Shown here: positions 17,216-26,248 of the stretch, one piece after another
Position numbering within the stretch: position 1 is the first letter of the stretch
Layout: every line of letters starts with the position of its first letter
Source: Arenibacter arenosicollis
GTDB lineage: Bacteria; Bacteroidota; Bacteroidia; Flavobacteriales; Flavobacteriaceae
Direction: 5' to 3'
Assembly (NCBI RefSeq): GCF_014397245.1
Contig: NZ_JACLHY010000010.1
Coordinates: 98,555-162,554, forward strand
DNA: 64,000 nt
Program-made: the position numbers and the translations under genes
Notes under the pieces: model-generated
Seen by the model: only the letters and a program-made list of their open reading frames with translations
Database searches by the model: none
Told to the model about the DNA's origin: nothing

Positions 17216-18070
17216 ATGAAAAATATACTGTTCCCCACGGACTTTTCCAATAATTCTTGGACCGCAATTGAATATGCCATTGAGCTTTTCAAGAGCGTTC
17301 CCTGTAATTTTTATGTACTCCATGTAGGCCGTTTAAGCCAATCCGGTGTGCAGAGCAATTCGTTCATCATGCCTTCCAAAACTGACAATGAATCCCTCAA
17401 GGATAATCTAACTGACATTTTTGCCCGTATCCAAAACATTACCGACAGCAAAAATCATCATTTTATTGCACTTCAAGATTATGGAAACCTTGTAGATATT
17501 ATTCGCAAGACCGTATTGGATAAAAAGGTAGATCTTATTGTCATGGGAACCAAAGGGTCTTCAGGTTTAAAAGAAACCATTTTAGGTAGCAATACCGGAA
17601 ATGTCATGACTAAAGTACACTGCAATCTATTGGTTATACCTGAAAAGGCAGAACCATCCTTACCAAAGAAAATTGCCTTTCCTACAGATTATAATATTTT
17701 CTATTCGCACTCCATATTGGAAGCCATTTCAAAAATGCTCCGTACCTCCAAGGCCAACTTAAAGGTGGTAAATGTCACCAAACCCAATGTGAAATTTAAT
17801 CTGGCCCAAAATGAGAACATGGTTTATTTACAGGACTATTTACTGGAACTACATGACAAATCGTATAGTATTCACAACTTAGAGGACAATAGGGCAAAAA
17901 ATGCCATCGAGAGATTCGTAATCCATAAAAAAATAGATATGGTAATCATGGTAGCCAAGAACCTCAATTTTCTACAACAACTGTTTCTTGACAATACCAT
18001 TAAAAAAATTAGTTTTCAAACCAGAGTACCGTTGCTGGTATTGCACGAGCAGCCTACGTATACATCTTGA
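17216..18070 (+). CDS. Tandem universal stress protein
   Basis: Usp protein of 284 residues directly downstream of the kinase/regulator operon. The N-terminal domain opens with NILFPTDFSNNSW and has the nucleotide loop MGTKGSSGLKETILGSN. The second domain opens with KIAFPTDYNIF but has lost the glycine loop: the corresponding place reads MVAKNLNFLQQLFLDN. So one ATP site and one degenerate half are expected. It is probably monocistronic, since the next usp has its own box at 18082. Its closest look-alike by eye is the gene at 21733 (same AKNLNFL motif and SNTGNV). Confidence 0.92.
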   Translation: MKNILFPTDFSNNSWTAIEYAIELFKSVPCNFYVLHVGRLSQSGVQSNSFIMPSKTDNESLKDNLTDIFARIQNITDSKNHHFIALQDYGNLVDIIRKTVLDKKVDLIVMGTKGSSGLKETILGSNTGNVMTKVHCNLLVIPEKAEPSLPKKIAFPTDYNIFYSHSILEAISKMLRTSKANLKVVNVTKPNVKFNLAQNENMVYLQDYLLELHDKSYSIHNLEDNRAKNAIERFVIHKKIDMVIMVAKNLNFLQQLFLDNTIKKISFQTRVPLLVLHEQPTYTS

Positions 18071-18081
18071 TCAATAGCTAC

Positions 18082-18124
18082 TGATAAATATCATAGGTTT
18101 TATATGCCGCAACCAATAAATTTG
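18082..18124 (+). promoter_or_regulatory. CRP/FNR-type box and -7 element of the four-gene usp operon
   Basis: TGATAAATATCA (18082-18093), 23 bases, then TAAATTTG (18117-18124), a perfect TAnnTTTG. It should drive the genes from 18147 to 21622; I see no other box between them. Confidence 0.74.
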
Positions 18125-18146
18125 GTAGGTATACAAAAGAAAACCT

Positions 18147-18992
18147 ATGAAAACCGTTTTGATTCCTACCGATTTTTCCAGCAGTGCAATGCATGCTATT
18201 GATTATGCCTTGAATCTGTATAAATGCGAACGAACCAATTTTTACTTCCTACATGCCTATGCCGACGATGTCTATGGCCCGTTTAAGACCAATGGCGAAA
18301 CCTCTTTTGAACAGCAAAAGCAAGCCATTAAAAATAATACGGATAAATCCTTAGAAGATCTAACCCAAAAACTCATCCTTAGAGAGCATAATCCGAAACA
18401 CACCTACAAAACACTTTCGGCATTCGAAACCCTTGTAGATGCAGTTAACGATTATGTTAACGAACTAAATGTGGACATGGTGATTATGGGAACAAAGGGA
18501 CAAACGGCCGACAAAAAAATTACTTTCGGCAGCCATACGGTACAGGTATTCAAATATGTGCAATGTCCTGTACTGGCTATTCCCCTTGATTACAAGTACC
18601 AACAACCAAAGAAAATACTGTTTCCCACAGACTACATGCTGCCCTACAAGCGTCGGGAATTGAAGCTTTTGGACACCTTGGCGTCCGAATATAAATCAGA
18701 GATACATTGCCTTTACATTTCAGACTTTGAGGATTTAAGCCATAGACAGGTAGATAACCAGCGCTTTCTTAAGGAGGCTCTGTCCAGCGCATTCCTGTAT
18801 TTCGAAATACGACCCACTAAGAAAAAAGCGGAGGTGATTATGGAATACATCAAAAAAAATAACATCAACCTATTGGTCATGGTGAACTCACGGCATTCAT
18901 TCTTAGAGGATATGCTTTACCGATCTACTGTAGACGTAATTGGGCTACGGCTGAAACTTCCTTTTTTGGTAATGCAAAATTTACCCCGATAA
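18147..18992 (+). CDS. Tandem universal stress protein, first gene of a usp operon
   Basis: Usp protein of 281 residues. The loop of domain 1 is MGTKGQTADKKITFGS, still fitting G-x2-G-x9-G-S but unusually charged. Domain 2 starts KILFPTDYMLPY and carries, in place of the nucleotide loop, NSRHSFLEDMLYRS, the HSF-type motif shared by most Usp paralogues here. The leader is about 20 bases from the predicted start. The next usp follows after 17 bases, so both are on one transcript. Confidence 0.92.
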   Translation: MKTVLIPTDFSSSAMHAIDYALNLYKCERTNFYFLHAYADDVYGPFKTNGETSFEQQKQAIKNNTDKSLEDLTQKLILREHNPKHTYKTLSAFETLVDAVNDYVNELNVDMVIMGTKGQTADKKITFGSHTVQVFKYVQCPVLAIPLDYKYQQPKKILFPTDYMLPYKRRELKLLDTLASEYKSEIHCLYISDFEDLSHRQVDNQRFLKEALSSAFLYFEIRPTKKKAEVIMEYIKKNNINLLVMVNSRHSFLEDMLYRSTVDVIGLRLKLPFLVMQNLPR

Positions 18993-19009
18993 ACTTAAAA
19001 GATGAAAGG

Positions 19010-19879
19010 ATGAAAAAAATATTATTGCCCACCGATTTTTCCGAAAATGCATGGAACGCTATAGACTATACCCTCAACTATTTCAAAAATGAAAAGTGTC
19101 TGTTCTATATATTGCATACCTATACCCCAACTTTTTATAGGGTAGATTATATGATGGGTGGTCCCGTAAATAGTGCTATTCCCGATAAGAACGTTGAGCT
19201 GGCACAAGCGGGTTTGGAAAAAACACTAGCGGATATCAAAAATAACTATGCCAATAATAATCACCGGTATAAGACCCTGTCCTCCTTTAACATTCTGACC
19301 GATGAGATTCAAGAAGTTACCGAACGAGAGCATATAGACATGATTGCCATGGGAACCCAGGGAGCTACAGGTGCCAAAGAAATATTTATAGGAACCCGTA
19401 CCGTCCATGTCATCAAAAAAGCAAAAATACCAGTATTGGCCATCCCAAGCGGTTATACCTATAAGGAAATCAAATCCATCGTTTTCCCCACGGATTATAT
19501 CAGACCCTATGACAAAGAAGCATTAGGCTTTCTCACAAATATGTCCAAGATGTTAAAAGCCAAATTGATCGTCCTAAATGTCAAGGAAGAGTATGTATTG
19601 AGTGAAGAACAAATTGCTCATAAAAAAACATTGGATGTCCTCCTTAAAACCGCGGACCATTCCTTTGAGCAGGTCAAGGGTGAATTAATGCCAAATGCCA
19701 TACATGAATATGTAGAGAAACATAGAATAGGACTTTTGGCAATAATGAACCGGAAGCATTCATTTTTGGAAAGATTGATAACCAAATCTACGGTGGACTC
19801 CATAGGATACCATTCCAGGATTCCCTTTTTGGTAATACCAGAGACCTGGAAAGACCTCCCTAAAAAGTCCAAAACATGA
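19010..19879 (+). CDS. Tandem universal stress protein
   Basis: Usp protein of 289 residues, second in the operon. Domain 1 begins KILLPTDFSENAWNAI and has loop MGTQGATGAKEIFIGT. Domain 2 begins SIVFPTDYIRPY and shows NRKHSFLERLITKS at the degenerate loop. Its stop overlaps the start of the next usp by four bases (ATGA), which indicates translational coupling. Central residues MGGPVNS resemble the segment VGSPGL of the protein at 23011, suggesting a recent common origin of these two. Confidence 0.92.
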   Translation: MKKILLPTDFSENAWNAIDYTLNYFKNEKCLFYILHTYTPTFYRVDYMMGGPVNSAIPDKNVELAQAGLEKTLADIKNNYANNNHRYKTLSSFNILTDEIQEVTEREHIDMIAMGTQGATGAKEIFIGTRTVHVIKKAKIPVLAIPSGYTYKEIKSIVFPTDYIRPYDKEALGFLTNMSKMLKAKLIVLNVKEEYVLSEEQIAHKKTLDVLLKTADHSFEQVKGELMPNAIHEYVEKHRIGLLAIMNRKHSFLERLITKSTVDSIGYHSRIPFLVIPETWKDLPKKSKT

Positions 19880-20733
19880 AAAAGATCCTGTTGCCCACCG
19901 ATTTTTCCGATAATGCATGGAATGCCATATTTACAGCTGTAAAACTCTATGCCTCCGTAAAGTGTAAATTTCTCATTTTACATGCCTACGAACCAAAAGC
20001 CATGAATATATTAGGAAAAAAAAGTCAACAACGATTAGGAGTCATTTATGATTCTTTGGAAAAGTATTCGACCCAGGAACTGGACAAGATATTGGAGTAC
20101 CTCAATAAAAACCACAACAACGCCAACCATAGCTTTGAAACCATTTCCAAGTCGGACACTTTGGAAAAATCCATTAAGGAATTGACAACCGCCGAGGAGG
20201 TAGACCTTATCGTCATGGGTACCCAAGGCGCTACTGGAGCCAAGGAAATCTTTTTGGGAAGTAATACGGTAAAAGTCCTGAAGCAACTAAAAAATAATTC
20301 TGTATTGGTGGTTCCCAAAGACTATAACTTCCAAAAATTAAAGACAGTGGTTTTTCCAACGGATTATACCAGAATGTATAAAAAGTTGGAGCTATTGCCT
20401 ATGACAGAAATAGCCAAACTTTGGAAAGCTACTATAAAGGTAATACACGTAGGAGTTGAATTTAAACTAAGCAATGTCCAAAAAACTAATATGGGAATTT
20501 TGGAAGAGCGGCTAGAGGGTTCGGATTACTCCTTACACGAGATAGCTTTTGAAGCCAACGTAGAGCAAAGTGTGGAACAGTATATATCGGAAATCCGTGC
20601 GGACTTACTAACCGTGTTAAGGTACCAGCACAGCTTTTGGGAAAGAATTATCGGAGAGCCTGTTATTAAAAAATTAGCATTCCATTCCAAGGTACCGGTA
20701 TTGTTTCTTCCCGAGCAATCCCTACGAAAATAG
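19876..20733 (+). CDS. Tandem universal stress protein
   Basis: Usp protein of 285 residues, third in the operon, coupled by ATGA to the gene before. The domain 1 loop is MGTQGATGAKEIFLGSN. A two-residue insertion follows (LKNNSVLVVP), so the strand after the loop is longer than in its neighbours. Domain 2 begins TVVFPTDYTRMY and its degenerate loop is RYQHSFWERIIGEP. Cytosolic, no other domain. Confidence 0.92.
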   Translation: MKKILLPTDFSDNAWNAIFTAVKLYASVKCKFLILHAYEPKAMNILGKKSQQRLGVIYDSLEKYSTQELDKILEYLNKNHNNANHSFETISKSDTLEKSIKELTTAEEVDLIVMGTQGATGAKEIFLGSNTVKVLKQLKNNSVLVVPKDYNFQKLKTVVFPTDYTRMYKKLELLPMTEIAKLWKATIKVIHVGVEFKLSNVQKTNMGILEERLEGSDYSLHEIAFEANVEQSVEQYISEIRADLLTVLRYQHSFWERIIGEPVIKKLAFHSKVPVLFLPEQSLRK

Positions 20734-20761
20734 ACCATATGTTATTTTAAAAGATTTAAAG

Positions 20762-21622
20762 ATGAAAGCAAAACATATACTGTTACCCACAGACTTTTCG
20801 GCCAATGCCCGTAACGCCATAGATTATGCCATTTACCTCTTTGAAAAAGTGGAATGTGTTTTCCATATTCTGCATGCGTTTGAGGTAGGCCCATCCAACT
20901 TGAGCAGCAACATGGGAAAAGCTAAAGATACACGCCTGTTCAGGGCAATAAAGGACGAATCGGAAAGAGACGTAAAAACATTGGTTAGCGAATTGGAGTC
21001 GGTCAACAAAAATAAATTACACACTTTCGAGGAATTAAGTGTAGCCGATTCTTTGGTAAATGCCATTGGAAGAACCTCAATAGATAAGGGAATAGACTAC
21101 ATTTTTATGGGAACCAAAGGGTCATCAGCACTGAAAGAAGTTTTTATGGGTAGTAACACAGTAAAGGTTATACAAAAAATCGACTTCTGCCCTATTATTG
21201 CCGTACCTGAAAATTATGACTTTGACATTCCGGATGAAATAGCCTTTGCCACAAATTTTGAACATATTTACAGTGAGGTAGAACTGGTACCACTTATAAA
21301 TTTGGCCAAATTATGGCACTCCAAGATTGTCATTGTCCATATAGATACGGGCAAAAAATTACTGGCCCATCAAAAAACAGCCAGAGATCTTTTAACGGAA
21401 ATGTTTCATGGAATTAAATACAGTTTTGAAGAGGTTAATGGACATGCAAATATTTCCGGTGCCATTAATAGCTATGCTCGTGACAATAAAAACATAGGTA
21501 TGATCGCCATGGTTAATTATTGGCATAGTTTTTTTGAAAAACTCACAAAAGAAAACGTGATCAAGAGGGTCGCCTTTAGCACAGAAGTACCTTTTTTGAT
21601 ATTTCCCCTGATTGAACCCTAG
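20762..21622 (+). CDS. Tandem universal stress protein, last gene of the usp operon
   Basis: Usp protein of 286 residues. The domain 1 loop is MGTKGSSALKEVFMGSN. Domain 2 begins EIAFATNFEHIY, where the usual FPTDY has drifted to FATNF, so the second half is more diverged than in its relatives; the degenerate loop reads NYWHSFFEKLTKEN. It lies 28 bases after the previous usp with no box between them, so it belongs to the operon started at 18147. Confidence 0.92.
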   Translation: MKAKHILLPTDFSANARNAIDYAIYLFEKVECVFHILHAFEVGPSNLSSNMGKAKDTRLFRAIKDESERDVKTLVSELESVNKNKLHTFEELSVADSLVNAIGRTSIDKGIDYIFMGTKGSSALKEVFMGSNTVKVIQKIDFCPIIAVPENYDFDIPDEIAFATNFEHIYSEVELVPLINLAKLWHSKIVIVHIDTGKKLLAHQKTARDLLTEMFHGIKYSFEEVNGHANISGAINSYARDNKNIGMIAMVNYWHSFFEKLTKENVIKRVAFSTEVPFLIFPLIEP

Positions 21623-21658
21623 ACCCGGAATAGCATTATACCCTAATTGAGGACGATA

Positions 21659-21701
21659 TGATATTTGTCATTTGGGAACAGTCCCAGAGAGATTACTTTT
21701 A
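21659..21701 (+). promoter_or_regulatory. CRP/FNR-type box and -7 element of usp 21733
   Basis: TGATATTTGTCA (21659-21670), 23 bases, then TACTTTTA (21694-21701), matching TAnnTTT with A as last base. Predicted leader about 28 bases. Confidence 0.7.
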
Positions 21702-21732
21702 ACTAATTGAACTGAACCAACAATAAACTGTC

Positions 21733-22572
21733 ATGAAGAATATATTGATACCCACGGACTTTTCTGACAATGCTTGGAACGCCATTAAATATGGAACTGC
21801 ATTGTACCATAAAACCAGATGCACTTTTCATATAATTCATATCAATCCCATTTCCTACAATTCCGGCGGAGAAGCTGCCATGTATGTTTCACCAGAATTA
21901 CTTGAGGAAACCATTTTAAAGGAAAGCAATGAAAAATTGGAACATTTACTTAAAGATGTTGAACGCTTGCCGCTTAACACCAAACATACCTTTAAAACAA
22001 CAGCTCTCTACGGATTTTTTACCGATCACATAAAGCAGGAGGTCAAGGATAAAAATATCGACTTGATCATTATGGGGACTAAAGGAGCTACCGGCCTAAA
22101 AGCTGTTTCCTTGGGAAGCAACACAGGTAACGTGCTCACCAAAGTAAGATGTGCCGTTCTGGCTGTTCCCGAGGATGCCGAGTACACTTCCCCAAGGGAA
22201 ATAGGATTTCCTACAGATTACCAATTAAGCTATGAAATAAAGGTTCTTGACCAAATTAAGGAACTTGCCTTAATGCACAATTCCGCATTACGGTTCCTTT
22301 ATGTAGCGAAAAAAGGAGAAAACCTTAACGAAATGCAGCTGAATAACAAGGAATTTTTAAAAAACTATTTCAGGGAAAACGAACACTCCTTTTATGTTCT
22401 AACAGAAAAAAAACTGGATGATGCTGTTCAAGCCTTTGTAGAAAGTAGGGATCTGGACATGTTGGTGATGGTGGCCAAGAACTTAAACTTTCTAGAGCGC
22501 ATCCTCTTTAAACCAATGGTAGAAAAGATAAGTTACCATACCAAGATTCCATTTCTAATAGTACACGAATAA
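21733..22572 (+). CDS. Tandem universal stress protein
   Basis: Usp protein of 279 residues with its own promoter. The domain 1 loop is MGTKGATGLKAVSLGSN followed by TGNVLTKV, as in the protein at 17216. Domain 2 begins EIGFPTDYQLSY, and its degenerate loop is MVAKNLNFLERILFKP. It converges on the thioredoxin gene with 23 bases between stop codons, so it must be the end of its transcript. Confidence 0.92.
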   Translation: MKNILIPTDFSDNAWNAIKYGTALYHKTRCTFHIIHINPISYNSGGEAAMYVSPELLEETILKESNEKLEHLLKDVERLPLNTKHTFKTTALYGFFTDHIKQEVKDKNIDLIIMGTKGATGLKAVSLGSNTGNVLTKVRCAVLAVPEDAEYTSPREIGFPTDYQLSYEIKVLDQIKELALMHNSALRFLYVAKKGENLNEMQLNNKEFLKNYFRENEHSFYVLTEKKLDDAVQAFVESRDLDMLVMVAKNLNFLERILFKPMVEKISYHTKIPFLIVHE

Positions 22573-22595
22573 AAATAATACAGGGATACTTAAAA

Positions 22596-22895
22596 TTAAA
22601 TATGCTGGCGAACAACACTTATTATATCGTTCTTTTGTAGCACTCCAGACTGCCTCCAAACCTGTTTTCCATTTTTAAACAGCAACATGGTAGGCACTCC
22701 CTTAACTTGATAAGTACTTGCCAAGGATTGATTCTTATCTACATCTATCTTAACAATTTTCAGTGCGTTGCCCATTTCGTCCTTAACCTGCTTCAAAATA
22801 GGTGCCAGCATTTTACAAGGGCCGCACCAATCGGCATGAAAATCAACTAAAACTGGGGTATCTGAATTAATGATATTACTAAAACTACTCTTCAT
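22596..22895 (-). CDS. trxA: Thioredoxin
   Basis: Cytosolic dithiol oxidoreductase of 99 residues with active site WCGPC (Cys24 and Cys27) and the cis-Pro segment KGVPTML. Length and motifs are those of classical thioredoxin 1. I chose ATG 22895: an upstream start at 23012 would add 39 non-homologous residues across the promoter region. The gene is inserted inside the usp cluster on the opposite strand. It shares the palindrome at 22945-22956 with the divergent usp, with a -7 element TAATTTTA (22914-22921) at 23 bases. Confidence 0.95.
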   Translation of the reverse strand: MKSSFSNIINSDTPVLVDFHADWCGPCKMLAPILKQVKDEMGNALKIVKIDVDKNQSLASTYQVKGVPTMLLFKNGKQVWRQSGVLQKNDIISVVRQHI

Positions 22896-22913
22896 AATTA
22901 TTTTTTTGCCAAG

Positions 22914-22987
22914 TAAAATTACCAAAACAATGAAGATACTGAACTGACCGATATCATGGTTTTCAAAATTATTCTGATCTAGTTTTA
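22914..22987. promoter_or_regulatory. Bidirectional CRP/FNR-type box between trxA and usp 23011
   Basis: TGACCGATATCA (22945-22956). After 23 bases on the minus strand comes TAATTTTA (22914-22921) for trxA, and after 23 bases on the plus strand TAGTTTTA (22980-22987) for usp. This is the same symmetrical layout as at 3272-3345. Confidence 0.72.
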
Positions 22988-23010
22988 CGGCACTAAAGTT
23001 ATAAAATATC

Positions 23011-23850
23011 ATGAAACGAATTTTGCTTCCTACCGATTTTTCAGACTATTCCTTTCAGGCCATAGGTTACGCTTTGAGCCTTTTCAAAAATATAAATTGC
23101 AGGTTTTTCCTGATTCATACCTATATGCCTCCAGTGTATAATGCGGAATATTTAGTTGGTAGTCCGGGACTTATAGGTCTGGGCGATGTAATGCAGGAAA
23201 CATCCATGACACAACTGGAAAAACTAAAAAATCGACTTCAAAAGGAACACAATAATTCCAAGCACAGTTTTACTGTACAAACCTCATTTAACACCCTCTT
23301 GAACGAGGTTATGGAAACAGTTGAATCCGAAGGTATAGATTTGGTGGTTATGGGGACCAAAGGTGCCACAGGAGCTAAGGAAATCCTTTTTGGGACGAAT
23401 ACCGTACACATTATAAAAAAAGCCAATTGCCCTGTTCTAGTTATACCCCCAAATTTTGAGTACGAAAATCCCTTGGAAATATTATTTCCAACAGATTTTG
23501 AAATAGGGTACAATAAAGAATTACTAGCACCTCTTTTAGATATCGCTGAGGAGCATGGATCCCAAATTAATGTACTGCATGTATCCACGGGATATAAGCT
23601 TACTAAAGATCAAGAAAAACAAAAAAAGGGACTGGAAAAGATTTTAGAAAAAACGGCGCTGTTTCACGATGTGCCCAGCAACGACATTATAAATGCCATC
23701 AATGCCTTCCAAGCCAAGGAAAAAATTAACCTCTTGGTCATGATTCAGAACAAACATACCTTTTTTGAGCGTCTATTTATTGAGCCTGTAATTAAAAAAA
23801 TAGGTTTTCATGTCAATATCCCTTTTATGGTTATTCCACAATTAAAATAA
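23011..23850 (+). CDS. Tandem universal stress protein
   Basis: Usp protein of 279 residues. Domain 1 starts RILLPTDFSDYSF with loop MGTKGATGAKEILFGTN. Domain 2 starts EILFPTDFEIGY and carries QNKHTFFERLFIEP where the nucleotide loop would be. The predicted leader from the promoter at 22980 is about 20 bases. The next usp begins six bases after its stop, forming a two-gene unit. Confidence 0.92.
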   Translation: MKRILLPTDFSDYSFQAIGYALSLFKNINCRFFLIHTYMPPVYNAEYLVGSPGLIGLGDVMQETSMTQLEKLKNRLQKEHNNSKHSFTVQTSFNTLLNEVMETVESEGIDLVVMGTKGATGAKEILFGTNTVHIIKKANCPVLVIPPNFEYENPLEILFPTDFEIGYNKELLAPLLDIAEEHGSQINVLHVSTGYKLTKDQEKQKKGLEKILEKTALFHDVPSNDIINAINAFQAKEKINLLVMIQNKHTFFERLFIEPVIKKIGFHVNIPFMVIPQLK

Positions 23851-23856
23851 CGGAGA

Positions 23857-24705
23857 ATGAAAAATATACTTGTAGCGACCGATTTTTCCAATAATGCGTA
23901 TTGCGCCCTTTTCTATGCAACAAAACTTTTGGCCTCCCAGTCCTGTACATTTCACCTTCTGAACACCTATTCCGAGCTCACCATTTCTTCAGGCAAAACA
24001 CTTCCGGTCTTGGGGATTAAAAAATATTTGAAACAATTGGAAACTGAATCCCTGGAAAAAATCACCCATATTAAGCACAAAATAGTCTTGGATAACGAGA
24101 ATCCGCTTCACACCTTCAAGACTATTTCCCTAAAAGGTGATTTGGTCGATATTATAGAGCAAAAGGTCAAAGAACTTAGTATTGATTTAATAACCATGGG
24201 GAATAAAGGGCTGACAGAGACTGCCGACATATTCTTTGGGAGCAATACCATAAAGGTAGCCAATAACATAAAAGAATGCCCATTGTTGGCCATACCGGGC
24301 GAAATGGATTTTCACCCACCAAAGGAAATAGCCTTTGTTACCGACCTGAGAAAGAATTGTGACCAAAAAACACTTACCCCTCTTTTGTACATTTCCTCTT
24401 TATCCAAGGCCTCCATAAGGGTTGTGCACGTACATGAACAACATATTTTGAACACGACCCAAGAAGCGAACAGAAAGCAGTTGGCAGAAGCTCTAAGCTC
24501 CCAAGGACATTCTTTTCAATGGATAAGGAACTTTGACGACAAGGCTAAGGTTATAGACGTTTTTTTGGAAAAACTGAAAGTGGATATGTATGCCATGGTA
24601 CACGAAAAAAGGAGCCTTTTTGAAAAACTTACCCGAGAGCCTATAGTGAAAGATCTAAGTATGTATTCCGATATTCCATTTTTAATCCTTCCACCGTTGG
24701 CATGA
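23857..24705 (+). CDS. Tandem universal stress protein, divergent member
   Basis: Usp protein of 282 residues. The first strand reads NILVATDFSNNAY instead of LLPTDFS, and the domain 1 loop is MGNKGLTETADIFFGSN, which still fits G-x2-G-x9-G-S. Domain 2 starts EIAFVTDLRKNC and has HEKRSLFEKLTREP at the degenerate loop. It is the most divergent of the nine clustered paralogues by eye. Its stop codon TGA (24703-24705) forms the first half of the palindrome that controls the next gene. Confidence 0.92.
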   Translation: MKNILVATDFSNNAYCALFYATKLLASQSCTFHLLNTYSELTISSGKTLPVLGIKKYLKQLETESLEKITHIKHKIVLDNENPLHTFKTISLKGDLVDIIEQKVKELSIDLITMGNKGLTETADIFFGSNTIKVANNIKECPLLAIPGEMDFHPPKEIAFVTDLRKNCDQKTLTPLLYISSLSKASIRVVHVHEQHILNTTQEANRKQLAEALSSQGHSFQWIRNFDDKAKVIDVFLEKLKVDMYAMVHEKRSLFEKLTREPIVKDLSMYSDIPFLILPPLA

Positions 24706-24745
24706 CGATTGTCATAGTAACTGTGACTATAGCCCATTATATTTA
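24703..24745 (+). promoter_or_regulatory. CRP/FNR-type box and -7 element of usp 24772
   Basis: TGACGATTGTCA (24703-24714), 23 bases, then TATATTTA (24738-24745). The first TGA is also the stop codon of the preceding usp, so box and coding end are fused. Confidence 0.7.
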
Positions 24746-24771
24746 GTACATCAATCTAAAGAAGAATTGTT

Positions 24772-25617
24772 ATGGACAAAAGAATATTAATTCCTACCGA
24801 TTTCTCCAAGAACGCACTGAATGCCGCGCGCTATGCCTTGGATCTATATGCAAAGCTCAACTGCGAATTCTACTTTTTAAACGTTTTCCGGTTGGATCAT
24901 TACACTACCAATACCTTGATAATGCCAGAGCCTGGCAGCCCGGAATTTGAAGCAGCAAAAGCTAAATCGGAAGAAGGTTTTGCCAAACTATTGGACATGC
25001 TGGAGCTTCACCACGATAATCCCAAACATAGCTATCACACCATTTCTTCTTTCAATTTTCTTTCGGAGGCCATAAAACAGACCATAGCAAGTAAAGATAT
25101 AGAACTTGTGGTCATGGGCACCCAAGGAGCTACTGGTGCCAAAGGGATTATTTTTGGAAGTAATACTGTGAATGCCATGGAGAAAATAAGGGAATGCCCA
25201 GTAATGGCCATTCCTGAGGATTTACGGTTCTCGATTCCCAAGGAAATTGTCTTCCCCACCAATTATAAATCCACCTTTAGGCGTAAGGAATTAAATTATT
25301 TGATAGAGATTGCTTTGATGCACCAAACATCTATAAGCGTTTTGCATTTTAAAAAGGAAACTTCCTTGGACGAGAGCCAAGAGGCCAACAAACAGCTCTT
25401 AGACGACATTCTGGAAAATGTAGACCATAGCTTCCACATCCTTACTGATAAAAACGTAGCCCGAGGAATAACTTCTTTTGTAGAAAGTAGAAAGAGTGAC
25501 ATGATTGCGTTTATCAACAAAAAGCATTTCCTCTTTAATAGCATATTTTCAAGGCCATTGGTCAAGGAGATTGGCTATGATGCCAAAGTTCCTATTTTGG
25601 CTTTAAACGAATCCTAG
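24772..25617 (+). CDS. Tandem universal stress protein
   Basis: Last of the clustered Usp proteins, 281 residues. The domain 1 loop is MGTQGATGAKGIIFGSN. Domain 2 starts EIVFPTNYKSTF, and the degenerate loop reads NKKHFLFNSIFSRP. Its own box overlaps the previous stop codon. A 152-base gap without a recognisable box separates it from the small protein gene at 25770, which may be read through from here. Confidence 0.92.
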   Translation: MDKRILIPTDFSKNALNAARYALDLYAKLNCEFYFLNVFRLDHYTTNTLIMPEPGSPEFEAAKAKSEEGFAKLLDMLELHHDNPKHSYHTISSFNFLSEAIKQTIASKDIELVVMGTQGATGAKGIIFGSNTVNAMEKIRECPVMAIPEDLRFSIPKEIVFPTNYKSTFRRKELNYLIEIALMHQTSISVLHFKKETSLDESQEANKQLLDDILENVDHSFHILTDKNVARGITSFVESRKSDMIAFINKKHFLFNSIFSRPLVKEIGYDAKVPILALNES

Positions 25618-25769
25618 AGCATTGAATTATGAAATGAGCCACATTAGTTCTCAATATTAACCCAGAAGTATAATGGCGAATTCCAAGATTCATGAACACA
25701 GTATAAAACCAAAAGAGAAGGTTGTGAATAATTGCATCTGACCTCTTAATAACAAATAAATATAAACAG

Positions 25770-26183
25770 ATGAAAAATATTGGAATATGGATGGATAAGG
25801 AAAAAGCCCATATCATCCGTTTGGATAACAAAGACGAAAACATGGAAACCATTTTTTCGGAAGTAGAATTTTTTAATCGTAAAGGAACATCGGGACCTAG
25901 GGTCAAAACTGGTGCAACCCAGGATGTTAAGCATGAACGCACCTATTTGGAAAGGGAAAAAGCTCAACTAAAAACGTATTTCAAAAAACTCGTAGATGCT
26001 GTAGGTGATGCAGATGCCATTGCACTATTTGGACCGGCGGATACCAATGAAAAGTTTAGAAAAGAACTGTTGGAAAACCATAAAGGCTTAGCAAATAAAT
26101 TAAAAGCGGTCACCAAAGCCGACAGCATGACCGAGAACCAGACCAAAGCCTTGGTTAGGGACTTTTTCGGACAAAAAAAATAG
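25770..26183 (+). CDS. Conserved small protein of unknown function
   Basis: Protein of 137 residues starting with a beta-strand KNIGIWMDKEKAHIIRL, a lysine-rich middle (LEREKAQLKTYFKKLVDAV), then a strand-turn DADAIALFGPADTNEKFRKEL and a C-terminal helix. The pattern of an N-terminal hairpin and a glycine loop FGPA recalls eRF1-domain-like or attachment-type protein families, but I cannot name it safely. No export signal is seen. It is followed by a terminator-like hairpin at 26205. Confidence 0.75.
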   Translation: MKNIGIWMDKEKAHIIRLDNKDENMETIFSEVEFFNRKGTSGPRVKTGATQDVKHERTYLEREKAQLKTYFKKLVDAVGDADAIALFGPADTNEKFRKELLENHKGLANKLKAVTKADSMTENQTKALVRDFFGQKK

Positions 26184-26204
26184 TTCGATAATTTTTAATT
26201 GGAA

Positions 26205-26235
26205 GACCGGTAAAACAATATTTGGTTTACCGGTC
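26205..26235 (+). terminator. Hairpin between the small protein gene and mscS
   Basis: GACCGGTAAA (26205-26214) and TTTACCGGTC (26226-26235) form a perfect 10-bp stem with an 11-base loop, 22 bases after the stop at 26183. Only a weak T-rich tail follows, so termination may be partial. Confidence 0.6.
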
Positions 26236-26248
26236 CTATTAAAATCAA

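Noticed and set aside
25725..25736. TGAATAATTGCA before the small protein gene at 25770
   Set aside because: The second half-site reads GCA rather than TCA and no -7 element is found 23 bases on.
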